A DNA stretch of 64,000 nt, from contig NZ_QTXL01000001.1 of the NCBI RefSeq assembly GCF_003461625.1, positions 248,001-312,000 of the forward strand. Reading direction: 5' to 3'. The position numbers were made by a program, and so were the translations under genes. Positions 54,755 to 63,530 of the stretch are shown here, one piece after another. Numbering within the stretch: position 1 is the stretch's first letter; each line of letters begins with the position of its first letter. The notes below the pieces were generated by a model, which was given only the letters and a program-made list of their open reading frames with translations, ran no database searches and was not told the origin of the DNA. Origin of the DNA: Clostridium sp. AF15-31 (GTDB lineage: Bacteria; Bacillota; Clostridia; Lachnospirales; Lachnospiraceae).

Positions 54755-55999
54755 ATGAAGGTAAAAGCAAAATCATTTGAGGCATGGAAGGTTATCATGA
54801 TTACCCTTGTCTTTTTATCATATTGTGTGGGGATGATGCCAGGAGAAAAAGCGCAGGCAGTTTATGACAAATATCTGGATAATGGGATATTTGGAATGGC
54901 ATTTTTCTTTGTTCTGGTAGGATTTGGAATCGGTATTCATTATCATAAGAAGTTTATCAATCTGAACAAGAAGAATTATCTGGAATTTCTTGGAAAGAAG
55001 CTGGGGATTCTGTATCCGCTTTATATGATCATGCAGACAGTATTCCTGATCCTCGCATTGTGCAGCCATCCCGGTTCACAGGAAATTAAAACACTGATCG
55101 TGAAGTATATCATCAGTATACCGATGCTTCAGGCAATGATACCGAAGGCTGGATATTATATGGCACTGAATCCGGTCAGTTGGTTTGTATCAGCAATCTT
55201 TCTGATCTATCTTCTGGCTCCGGTGATCGGTATGCTGGCGGCAAGAATGAAGCGGGATCTGAAAAGAAGCGGATTGGTGATAGTCGGGCTGATCGTTGTA
55301 TATATAATTGTTGCAGGACCACTTGCTGATGCAATGGTATTGAAGCAGGATATGCCATATCTGTTTCTGATGAATCTTATTTTATTCTGTATTGGTGTCT
55401 GGCTTGCAAATTTCAGACTGAATATTCGGATCGAGACAGATCGTTCCGCTGGAAGAAATCTTCTGACCGGAGCAGAGCTGGTAGTGCTTGTGGCAGCGGT
55501 TCTCATTTATCTGGGAACAGTTGGGAAATATGGAATTCCTGCAGCACTTCTGAGATTGCTGTTGTATGTGCTGATCGTGATGGTATTTTCTTATGACGGT
55601 GGAATGATTTCTCATATATTTACATTATCACCATTTGGAATCTTAAGCTCTATGGTATTTGATTTTTACCTGACCCAGTATTTTGTGATCCGTTATATTG
55701 GAACTCCGATCCAGAAGAGATTTGGAGACAGTGGTAAGGATATAGTTATCAGTATCATTCTGGCTTATATCATTAACTGGTGCATCGTATTAGTGATCAA
55801 GGTAATTAAAAAGATATATCGAAAGATTCGCTACAGGGTATCTTCCTTTGCCGGAGATCTTGGAACAGATGGGGTTGTAGATGATTATCTGGATGATGGA
55901 TATGAAGAGATCGATCAGACCAATATCAATACGGAAGCTTATGACCGAAGCCGGTTGGATCCAATGGCAGTTGAGATTACAGAAACGGAAGATGAATAG
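54755..55999 (+). CDS. Membrane acyltransferase (acyltransferase-3-like)
   Basis: 414 residues from ATG 54755 after AGGAG. About ten hydrophobic helices fill residues 10-365, followed by an acidic cytoplasmic tail. The N-terminal FEAWKVIMITLVFLSYCVG and the VGFGIGIHYHKKF loop resemble acyltransferase-3 / OpgC proteins, but the usual catalytic His after helix 1 is not obvious, so the activity call is tentative. It would modify surface carbohydrate. It is convergent with the GH94 gene. Confidence 0.6.
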   Translation: MKVKAKSFEAWKVIMITLVFLSYCVGMMPGEKAQAVYDKYLDNGIFGMAFFFVLVGFGIGIHYHKKFINLNKKNYLEFLGKKLGILYPLYMIMQTVFLILALCSHPGSQEIKTLIVKYIISIPMLQAMIPKAGYYMALNPVSWFVSAIFLIYLLAPVIGMLAARMKRDLKRSGLVIVGLIVVYIIVAGPLADAMVLKQDMPYLFLMNLILFCIGVWLANFRLNIRIETDRSAGRNLLTGAELVVLVAAVLIYLGTVGKYGIPAALLRLLLYVLIVMVFSYDGGMISHIFTLSPFGILSSMVFDFYLTQYFVIRYIGTPIQKRFGDSGKDIVISIILAYIINWCIVLVIKVIKKIYRKIRYRVSSFAGDLGTDGVVDDYLDDGYEEIDQTNINTEAYDRSRLDPMAVEITETEDE

Positions 56000-56009
56000 A
56001 AATAAAAAT

Positions 56010-56056
56010 GAGACACATATGATCTGCAATATACAGTCATATGTGTCTCGTTTTTT
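56010..56056. terminator. Bidirectional terminator
   Basis: GAGACACATATGA pairs perfectly with TCATATGTGTCTC, then GTTTTTT; it lies between the convergent acyltransferase and GH94 genes. Confidence 0.9.
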
Positions 56057-56078
56057 ATATCAATATCTGATATATGGA

Positions 56079-58562
56079 TTACCCCATTACTACTTCTACA
56101 GTATGAGTCTTGCCATCACCAAATACTGGAAGAACATTGCTCTCGATAGCATTGCCATCTACAGTAACACTCTTGATACCCTTATTTACATGATTCGGAT
56201 TTGTAACCTTGATATCATATGTAGCACCACGGAACTGACGTGTAGCATTCAGACCATCCCATGCAGCAGGAATAGATGGATCGATCTTAAGACCATCGAA
56301 GTCTGCTGAGATACCTAAGATGTACTGTGAAATAGCGACCATGTTCCAGGCTGCTGTACCTGTAAGCCATGAGTTCTTACCCTGACCAAAGTGGTTACCC
56401 GGCTTTCCAATATCGGAACCGGCATCCTTACCACCGATCATCTGACCATATACATATGGTTCAGTCTTGTGAATATCGGATGTCTCCTCAGTGAAAGCAG
56501 GAGCGATCTCTGAGTAATATTTGAATGCCTGATCGCCGGCGCCTGCGTAAGCAGCAGCACAGATGATCCATGCATTGTTATGTGTGAAGATACCGGCATT
56601 CTCTTTGTATCCGCCTGGGTATGTTGAGATCTCACCATACTGGATGTAATACTTTGTGAATGCAGGATTGTTAAGTACAAGTCCGTACTGTGTATTCAGA
56701 CGCTCATCAATAGCAGCAAGTGTCTTCTTGTCGCAGCCCTGATCTTTACCAATGTCTGACATAATAGCGAAGCCCTGTGGCTCGATGAAGATCTGTCCTT
56801 CTTCACATTCCTTAGATCCCATCTTCTCACCATTTGCATCGTATGCTCTTAAGAACCAGTCACCATCCCAAGCGGATTCCATGATGTTAGCTTTCATCTT
56901 ATCGATCTCAGCCTGAGCAGCTTCTGCTTCAGCGTCCATTCCAAGGTGCTTAAGAATAGCAACATAGTTAGGACCTGCATATGTAAAGAGTGTAGCAACC
57001 ATAACTGACTCAGCAACCTTTGAGTATCCGCCTTCAGCAGCGAACTTAGGGTTGGTGTATGTCTGGAAGCTTTCACCCGGTGTATCGGAGAAGCATGAAA
57101 GGTTGATACAGTCGTTCCAGTCAGCTCTCATTGCAAGTGGAAGTCCGTGTGGTCCAAGGTTGTTTACGATCTTGTAGAAGGAAACCTTTAAGTGGTCAAG
57201 CATTGGCTTAGCGATGGACATATCGTTGTCATATGGAACCATCTCATCAAGAATACCCCAGTCGCCTGTCTCCTTGATGTATGCAGATACAGAAAGGATC
57301 AGCCATAATGGATCGTCTGAGAAGTCACCACCGATATCTGCATTACCCTTCTTTGTAAGTGGCTGATACTGATGATAGCATCCACCATCCGGGAACTGTG
57401 TAGAAGCGATATCAATAATTCTTTCTCTTGCACGATCAGGAATCTGATGAACAAATCCAAGTACATCCTGGTTGGAATCACGGAATCCCATACCACGGCC
57501 GATACCGGATTCGAAGTATGATGCTGAACGTGAAAGGTTGAATGTAACCATACACTGATACTGATTCCAGATATTAACCATACGGTTAACCTTATCATCA
57601 GGAGTATTAACATTTAAGATGCTTAAGAGGTTGTTCCAGTGCTCTTTGAGTTCTGCAAGACCTGCTGCAACCTTCTCAGGAGTGTTGTATTTCTCCATCA
57701 TCTCAAGAGCCTTAACCTTGTTGATCGTCTTGCCATCAGCTTCGAACTTCTGGTCAACAGGCATCTCAACATATCCAAGAATAAATACAAGAGTCTTTGT
57801 CTCGCCCGGAGCAAGAGTGATCTTCTTGTAGTGTGAAGCGATTGGTGACCATCCATCTGCAAATGAATCATTTGACTTGCCGGCTTCAACAGCCTGTGGG
57901 TTGTGGAACCCATTGTAAAGTCCGATGAATGAATCTCTGTCTGTATCGTAACCGTCGATCTCGTCATTTACTGTGTAGAATGCGAAATGATCACGTCTGT
58001 CTCTGTACTCTGTCTTGTGGTAGATTGTTGAACCAACAACCTCTACACGACCTGTACTGAAGTTTCTCTGGAAGTTTGTGCAGTCATCCTGTGCATCCCA
58101 GAGACACCACTCTTCAAATGAGAAGAATGAGAAAGTCTTCTCTTCTGAGCTTTCATTTGTAAGAACAACCTGCTGAACTTCTCCGGCATAATTCTGAGGT
58201 ACGAAGAAAGTAACCTCTGCCTTTAAGTTGTTCTTCTTACCGGTGATCACTGTGTAACCCATACCATGACGGCATTCATATTCGTCAAGCTCTGTCTTAA
58301 CCGGTGACCAGCCCGGATTCCAGATTGTACCATTCTCGTTAATATAGAAATAACGACCACCCATATCGATAGGTACATTGTTATAACGGTATCTTGTAAT
58401 TCTACGAAGACGAGCATCTTTGTAGAAGCTGTAACCTCCCGCTGTATTTGAAATCAGTGAGAAGAAATCCTGTGTTCCAAGGTAGTTGATCCAAGGATAA
58501 GGAGTTCTAGGAGATGTGATGACATACTCCTTGTTGGCATCATCAAAATAACCAAACTTCAT
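56079..58562 (-). CDS. Cellobiose phosphorylase (GH94)
   Basis: 827 residues. The N-terminal [16 protein letters not shown] and [24 protein letters not shown], the middle [11 protein letters not shown] and the catalytic acid in [12 protein letters not shown] (D484, matching Asp490 of the Cellvibrio enzyme) identify a GH94 cellobiose phosphorylase; the length is standard. It splits cellobiose with phosphate to glucose-1-phosphate and glucose, saving ATP. There is no signal peptide, so it is cytoplasmic. It has a consensus promoter (58695-58723) and a ~135-nt leader. Confidence 0.93.
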   Translation of the reverse strand: MKFGYFDDANKEYVITSPRTPYPWINYLGTQDFFSLISNTAGGYSFYKDARLRRITRYRYNNVPIDMGGRYFYINENGTIWNPGWSPVKTELDEYECRHGMGYTVITGKKNNLKAEVTFFVPQNYAGEVQQVVLTNESSEEKTFSFFSFEEWCLWDAQDDCTNFQRNFSTGRVEVVGSTIYHKTEYRDRRDHFAFYTVNDEIDGYDTDRDSFIGLYNGFHNPQAVEAGKSNDSFADGWSPIASHYKKITLAPGETKTLVFILGYVEMPVDQKFEADGKTINKVKALEMMEKYNTPEKVAAGLAELKEHWNNLLSILNVNTPDDKVNRMVNIWNQYQCMVTFNLSRSASYFESGIGRGMGFRDSNQDVLGFVHQIPDRARERIIDIASTQFPDGGCYHQYQPLTKKGNADIGGDFSDDPLWLILSVSAYIKETGDWGILDEMVPYDNDMSIAKPMLDHLKVSFYKIVNNLGPHGLPLAMRADWNDCINLSCFSDTPGESFQTYTNPKFAAEGGYSKVAESVMVATLFTYAGPNYVAILKHLGMDAEAEAAQAEIDKMKANIMESAWDGDWFLRAYDANGEKMGSKECEEGQIFIEPQGFAIMSDIGKDQGCDKKTLAAIDERLNTQYGLVLNNPAFTKYYIQYGEISTYPGGYKENAGIFTHNNAWIICAAAYAGAGDQAFKYYSEIAPAFTEETSDIHKTEPYVYGQMIGGKDAGSDIGKPGNHFGQGKNSWLTGTAAWNMVAISQYILGISADFDGLKIDPSIPAAWDGLNATRQFRGATYDIKVTNPNHVNKGIKSVTVDGNAIESNVLPVFGDGKTHTVEVVMG

Positions 58563-58694
58563 GTAATATATACCTTCCTTTCATGTGTATTAAGATAAGT
58601 AGTGTCTGCCGTTATCAGGCAGTATCCACTGCTCCATGATCTCTCCCTTACAAAGGACATAACACGCCCTTTATAAAAACAGCCATATAGACAT

Positions 58695-58723
58695 ATTATA
58701 TAATAAAATAGGATATTTGACAA
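58695..58723 (-). promoter_or_regulatory. Promoter of the GH94 gene
   Basis: TTGTCA (58723-58718), a 17-bp spacer and TATAAT (58700-58695). The remainder of the 58563-58854 gap shows no other clear element. Confidence 0.8.
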
Positions 58724-58854
58724 CAAAACCCATGATAAAATGTGGAAAAATAATCATTGTAAAAAGAAGCCTCATCTGATACACTCAAAATGTGAGCAAA
58801 CACGAAAAGTTCACAAATACTATTTATTATTTTTTACTTTTAGGAGGAGAGATT

Positions 58855-59640
58855 ATGAATTGTCCAAATTGCGGAGCAGAGACAAATGAATCTGTTTGTC
58901 CTGTTTGTGGGGCAGCAGTAGGTACAAGTGGTGGATTTACACTTGCGGGGAATGATCAGCCACAGCAGCCGGAAAATGCAGCATATGGTGCACAACCACA
59001 GCAGGGAATGGGGATGGATCCACAGTATGGTGGACCACAGTATCAGGGAGATCCAATGCAGAATGGTTATGCGGGAAATGCATATGGTACACCGGGATTT
59101 GATAATGGCGCAGGTTATCAGCAGCCACCAAAAAAGAAGAAATCCGGCGCAGGAGCAGTTATTGGAATCATTGTTGCACTTGCAGTAATTGCAGCGGCAG
59201 TTATATTCCTGTTTTCAGGTTCTCTTGGGGGAGCCAAGAAGAGCAAGAAATTAGTAGATCAGTTTATGACCGGAATTGAAGAAGCAGATACAGCTAAGAT
59301 CGTATCACTTGTTGATAAAGAATGTGTTGCAGACAATGATGTGGCAACATTATCCAGCAGCTTCGAGCTTCTGACCTCTATGGGGGTTGAGTATTCTATT
59401 GATTACAAGATCACATCAACAGAGAAGGCAAACAGAGCAACTATCAAGAATATGTGCGAAGGTCTGTATGGTGATACATCTGTAGCAAGCAAAGTAAGAT
59501 GTGCTTATATCTGTGATGTTGATTATACCATGACAATAAACTACCTTGGAGAGAAAGAGACAGAGGATGACAAGATGTCACTGATCTGTTACAAGAAGGG
59601 CGGCAAATGGTATCTCGGTGGAACGGTAGAGACCGAATAA
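58855..59640 (+). CDS. Zinc-ribbon membrane protein with extracellular domain
   Basis: 261 residues from ATG 58855 after AGGAGGAG. A zinc ribbon CPNCG ... CPVCG (3-19) is followed by a Gln/Pro/Gly-rich cytoplasmic linker, a membrane helix (~105-125) and an extracellular domain (~135-261) of the DUF4878-like / NTF2-like kind (KKLVDQFMTGIEEADTAKIVSLVD ... GGKWYLGG). Function unknown. The stop codon is embedded in a 10-bp tandem repeat (GACCGAATAA, about three copies from 59631). Confidence 0.75.
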   Translation: MNCPNCGAETNESVCPVCGAAVGTSGGFTLAGNDQPQQPENAAYGAQPQQGMGMDPQYGGPQYQGDPMQNGYAGNAYGTPGFDNGAGYQQPPKKKKSGAGAVIGIIVALAVIAAAVIFLFSGSLGGAKKSKKLVDQFMTGIEEADTAKIVSLVDKECVADNDVATLSSSFELLTSMGVEYSIDYKITSTEKANRATIKNMCEGLYGDTSVASKVRCAYICDVDYTMTINYLGEKETEDDKMSLICYKKGGKWYLGGTVETE

Positions 59641-59666
59641 GACCGAATAAGACCGAGCCTTATATG

Positions 59667-59717
59667 AAAACATGGCATATGCTATTCTTTACACAGAATA
59701 CATATGCCGTGTTTTTT
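59667..59717 (+). terminator. Terminator after the zinc-ribbon gene
   Basis: AAAACATGGCATATG pairs with CATATGCCGTGTTTT, followed by T-rich sequence. Confidence 0.85.
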
Positions 59718-59744
59718 AGCTAAGGCCCTGTTTGCATGACGGTC

Positions 59745-59897
59745 TGACAATAAAAAGAGACATATATCATTCCTTTCGCAGAACACTTTCGTTCTATTTT
59801 CACGTAACGGTTCTAAATTCACCGCTTTTGCGGTTCATTAAGTACCGACGTGAAAAGAGGTCTGCTACAGGAATATATATGTCTTTTTTTACTGTCA
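59745..59897 (+). repeat. Structured repeat element D (core family)
   Basis: The outer arms (TGACAATAAAAAGA...ATATAT / ATATAT...TTTTTTTACTGTCA) pair over ~28 bp. Inside: CGCAGAACACTTTCGTTCT, CACGTAA, CGGTTC (59808), a perfect ACCGC/GCGGT hairpin (59821 / 59830), GTACCG (59842) with ACGTG, then GGTCTGCTACA. It lies just after the terminator of the zinc-ribbon gene and has the same direction. The 70 bp between it and the epimerase stop shows nothing further. Confidence 0.8.
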
Positions 59898-59976
59898 AAC
59901 CTGTGTATGATGATAGATATAAAGTTAATGCTTTATTATAAACTATTTTCTTCTGTTATGTAACTTTAGCTATTTT

Positions 59977-60978
59977 CTACCGGACAAAGATTCGCTCGGT
60001 TACGGTTTTGGATTCGCCGGGAGCCAGTTCGGTGTAGCCGGTTACGGCAGGATCACCGGAAAGGTTTGGAGCATCAATGTTCCAGCTCATAGGTTCCGGA
60101 CAGAAGAATTCTTTCATGCCGTGATCATTCCACATGATCCAGTATTTCATAACATCACATACTTCGTAGCAGACACGGACGCCTGTAACTTTATCGGTTA
60201 CGATGACACCATAGAATGGCTTGCCGTCTAATTCGTTCATTTCAGCGGTATAGAGGTCGTTGTCGATGTCCTGAAGAACAGGAACCATGTCACCCTCTTT
60301 GTACATCATATCATATCTGGTAAGCGGCAGTGTTTTCTCGGTTGGAATACAGGTGTCGCTGAGTTCCCATTTGTCACCGATCGGAACCTGCAGACGCACA
60401 TTTGCGCCGCTTCCGCCATTTGTAAACGGTGCTTTGAATGCGATATGGTTACATACACCATAAGGCATCTGAACCTTGGAAAGGTTGGTCAGTGTAAAGG
60501 AATAATCCAGTCCGTCTGCTGTCAGTGTAAAGACAAATTCTGCCTTGAAGCTGACAGGGAAAGTTTCGAAAAATTCATCATTTTCATCATATACATAAGA
60601 AGTCTTTGCAACAGCACTTTCACCCTCTACATACATGTCATCAATTGTATGGCAGCGTTTGTGAAGAAAACCATGCAGATGGTTGCCCAGCGGATCGTTG
60701 CAAGGAAAATGATACATGGCATCTGAGGTTTTCAGATTTCCATGAGATAATCTGTTTGGAAGATATAAAGTAGGCATACCGTATACCTCGGCAGCAGCCT
60801 TCAGTTCTTCCGGTGAAAGTGACAGATCATTTCTTAAGATATCAATATTAAGGGCTGTGTTTTCCAGCTTCATTACATTACTTCCGTTAAAAGGTGCGAT
60901 CAATGCGCGAAAATCTCCTGCGATAAGTTCGATACAGGTTTCGCCTTTAAAATCATAGTTTTTTGCGCTAAAACTCAT
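59977..60978 (-). CDS. Aldose 1-epimerase family protein
   Basis: 333 residues from ATG 60978, with GGAGG upstream; the longer frame to 61083 has no ribosome site. The galactose-mutarotase beta-sandwich is indicated by the GNHLHGFLHKR histidine motif (~100), VCNHIAF and the C-terminal FFCPEPMSWNIDAPN with the conserved Glu. It would interconvert sugar anomers, useful next to phosphorolytic cellobiose use. The exact sugar is not determinable. Confidence 0.85.
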   Translation of the reverse strand: MSFSAKNYDFKGETCIELIAGDFRALIAPFNGSNVMKLENTALNIDILRNDLSLSPEELKAAAEVYGMPTLYLPNRLSHGNLKTSDAMYHFPCNDPLGNHLHGFLHKRCHTIDDMYVEGESAVAKTSYVYDENDEFFETFPVSFKAEFVFTLTADGLDYSFTLTNLSKVQMPYGVCNHIAFKAPFTNGGSGANVRLQVPIGDKWELSDTCIPTEKTLPLTRYDMMYKEGDMVPVLQDIDNDLYTAEMNELDGKPFYGVIVTDKVTGVRVCYEVCDVMKYWIMWNDHGMKEFFCPEPMSWNIDAPNLSGDPAVTGYTELAPGESKTVTERIFVR

Positions 60979-61301
60979 AGTAGCCTCCCATATAAAGTGA
61001 TAAGTATTTGTATTTAAGATACATAAAACGGAAAAAGTCTGCAAGATAATATTATGTATGTGTAAGTGTGAAAACAGACCCATCTCAAAAATCTAATAGA
61101 ATAGTAACACTTAAGTTAAAAAGTGTCCATAAAAATGAAACAAGATTTGTTAATTTCAACAATCAGAAAAGTCGAAAAACGACTAAAACTGCGAATTATG
61201 TAGAAATTTTAAAATCTGTACACTTATGTAAAGTGGTATGCTATAATCGAAGCTAACGGGATAAGACCCTTTCCTTTTATAAAATGTAAGGCAAAAGAGG
61301 A
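60979..61301. other. Divergent intergenic region, epimerase and SGNH genes
   Basis: It contains an extended -10 (TG-C-TATAAT, 61239-61247) for the plus-strand SGNH gene and a small hairpin AGTCG AAAAA CGACT (61170-61184). No other element was recognised. Confidence 0.5.
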
Positions 61302-62330
61302 ATGAATAAGAGAATGGACAATGAGAAAAGATATAGCACCAGAATAAAAAGTGAGCGGTGCGATAAGATAAAGATCAGCAGTGTGGCTGCCGTATTTCTG
61401 GTATGTTCGATAGCGATATTTGCGACAAGATACAGACAGGATATATGGAACTTTGACAGAGAAAATGGAAATGACCATCAGATAGAAAATGTTGCGACCG
61501 GATCGGATGCATCGGAGGAGGCTTCCGGGGAAAAAACGACGGAGAAGATAACAACGGAAGCAGCGACAACAGAGAAACCGACTACGGAAAAGGTAACAAC
61601 GGAAGCAGCGGAAACGGAAGAAACAACGACTGCCGCATCATCCGAGGAAGGCGGTTCAACAGTAAAATATGTGAATATCGAGGACCCGGATACATCATCT
61701 AAAGGAAATGACTGGTATGATAAGAAACTGTATACGCCGGGAAATGTAACGGATGATGCTTATTTTGATACAGCGGTACTGATCGGTGATTCAAGAACCG
61801 AGGGACTTAGTCTTTATACCGGAATGTCGAATCTGGACGCGTTCTGTTCCAAGGGGCTGAATATCGAAAAGGTCATGACAGAGCCGATTGTTTCTACAAG
61901 TGACGGAATGTTGACGGCACTGGAAGCACTGAAGCAGAAGGATTATGAGAATATATACATTTCATTTGGTATTAACGAGCTTGGATGGATCTATGAGGAT
62001 GTATTCATTGAGGACTATAAAGCATTTATTGATGCAATAAGAGAGATACAGCCAAATGCAACGATCTATGTTGAGAATATTCTTCCGGTATCCAAGGCTT
62101 TATCAGATGAAGATGAGATTTATAATAACTCCAACATTAAAGCATTCAACAAGCTGTTGAAACGGATGTGTAAGGATTATGGCGATATCATTTATCTGGA
62201 TGTTGCAAGCAGTGTGACGGTAGACGGAGTTCTCCCGGCAGATGCCAGTACCGATGGACGACATTGCAATCAGGAATATTGCGAGAAATGGCTGGATTAC
62301 ATCCGACAGAATGTATATATAAAGAAGTAA
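61302..62330 (+). CDS. Membrane-anchored SGNH/GDSL hydrolase
   Basis: 342 residues if the first ATG (61302) is used; ATG 61314 has a better-spaced AGAGGA. A membrane helix (~25-43) is followed by a Thr/Glu-rich spacer of TTEK/TTEA repeats (~77-118) and an extracellular SGNH domain: GDSRTEG (S164), a FGINELG block and the catalytic DGRHCN near 325. It probably removes acetyl or other acyl groups from cell-surface polymer. The next gene encodes a lipoprotein 69 bp on, likely in one transcript. Confidence 0.87.
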   Translation: MNKRMDNEKRYSTRIKSERCDKIKISSVAAVFLVCSIAIFATRYRQDIWNFDRENGNDHQIENVATGSDASEEASGEKTTEKITTEAATTEKPTTEKVTTEAAETEETTTAASSEEGGSTVKYVNIEDPDTSSKGNDWYDKKLYTPGNVTDDAYFDTAVLIGDSRTEGLSLYTGMSNLDAFCSKGLNIEKVMTEPIVSTSDGMLTALEALKQKDYENIYISFGINELGWIYEDVFIEDYKAFIDAIREIQPNATIYVENILPVSKALSDEDEIYNNSNIKAFNKLLKRMCKDYGDIIYLDVASSVTVDGVLPADASTDGRHCNQEYCEKWLDYIRQNVYIKK

Positions 62331-62399
62331 ATGCCCGGATAGAGATATTCGGATCATCATAACAGTATCAGACAGAAGTAACAGGAGAGAATAAACAAG

Positions 62400-62888
62400 A
62401 TGAAGAAATTAGTAAAGTTATGTGCAATTTTTAGCCTGGCAGGAATGCTTGCAGGCTGTGGAACAACGGTTGGTGGAGCAGGTGGTTCAAAGGAAGACCT
62501 GAATATAAATGTTAAGGACATGGCAAATGAACTGAAGAGCGGGCTGACATTTGAAGATACGCTTTCAGAGCTTGATACAGGCATGGCACTCACATATTAC
62601 GGAATTGATGCAGACAGCGTAAAAGACAGCGTGATAATCGTATCGACCGGAGCAACTGCTGAGGAGATTGCAGTATTTGAGGCAGCAGATTCGGATGCGG
62701 CTGACAAGGTAAAAACAGCCTGTGAAGACAGAAAAGAAAAACAGACAACATCATATGCAGATTACAAGCCATCCGAAACCGGACGTCTTGACAAGGCGAT
62801 CATAAAAGAGGACGGAAATTATGTTGTATACTGTGTAACAGATGATACGGATAAGGCAAACGAGATCATCAACAAATATTTCAAATAA
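62400..62888 (+). CDS. Lipoprotein, DUF4358-like
   Basis: 162 residues. A lipoprotein signal ends in LAGC (C20). The remainder resembles the DUF4358 group found next to SGNH/MBOAT genes in Clostridia (YGIDADSVKDSVIIVSTGATAEEIAVFEA, then a basic/Asp-rich middle and YVVYCVTDD). Function unknown; co-occurrence with the SGNH hydrolase suggests a surface-modification role (inference). Confidence 0.8.
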   Translation: MKKLVKLCAIFSLAGMLAGCGTTVGGAGGSKEDLNINVKDMANELKSGLTFEDTLSELDTGMALTYYGIDADSVKDSVIIVSTGATAEEIAVFEAADSDAADKVKTACEDRKEKQTTSYADYKPSETGRLDKAIIKEDGNYVVYCVTDDTDKANEIINKYFK

Positions 62889-62895
62889 CAGATAT

Positions 62896-62938
62896 AAAAA
62901 ACGAACCTGTAAGCAAAAGGCTTTCAGATTCGTTTTTT
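62896..62938 (+). terminator. Terminator after the lipoprotein gene
   Basis: AAAAAACGAA pairs with TTCGTTTTTT, with an inner CTG-AAGC/GCTT-CAG stem. Confidence 0.9.
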
Positions 62939-62981
62939 GTTATGATATGGAAATATGCCATTATATCAATAGGAATAGCTG

Positions 62982-63323
62982 TTAATCAGAATTGGAAATG
63001 GAATTGAACATTTCTATGTATTCTATAAATAATTGCTTCCTTTTTTCGTCGTCAGAAGTCATGATCTCGACTACGGTATGTGGAATGCAGGATAAAATTG
63101 TATCCGATTTTTTGATCCCGCGGATCAGATAATCAAGATCTACGCCGAAATGATCACAGAAATCAATCATTTTTTCAAGGGACAGACTGGATTTTCCCCG
63201 TTCTATGGCGCTGCAATGTTTGACAGAGATATCGAGCATCTCTGCAAGCTGGTACTGCGTAAGGTTATTTGAGCGCCGGATCTGTACGATCCTCTGACCG
63301 ATCTGTGCGTATAAGTTCTCCAT
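62982..63323 (-). CDS. XRE-family helix-turn-helix regulator
   Basis: 113 residues, ATG 63323 after GGAGG. The N-terminal HTH_3 domain (~9-65: IGQRIVQIRRSNNLTQYQLAEML ... HCSAIERGKSSLSLEKMI) binds DNA; a short helical tail follows. It is a stand-alone gene, divergent from recJ, with no adjacent toxin, phage or conjugative genes, so its target is unknown. Confidence 0.9.
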   Translation of the reverse strand: MENLYAQIGQRIVQIRRSNNLTQYQLAEMLDISVKHCSAIERGKSSLSLEKMIDFCDHFGVDLDYLIRGIKKSDTILSCIPHTVVEIMTSDDEKRKQLFIEYIEMFNSISNSD

Positions 63324-63530
63324 AAAAATACCTCCAAACTACATTATATTTTGAATAAAAAAACAAATAAACAACCTGTGAGGTGTATAAGAACACAACC
63401 TGAAAGGTGAATTACGGTATTACAGCAATGCGGCGGAATGTAAGAAGTTGACGGTCGATTTTTTACTGGTGTATAATTCCTTTGCAATCAGGAATAGCGG
63501 AAGAATAGATATGGATGGGAGTAAGAGTAA

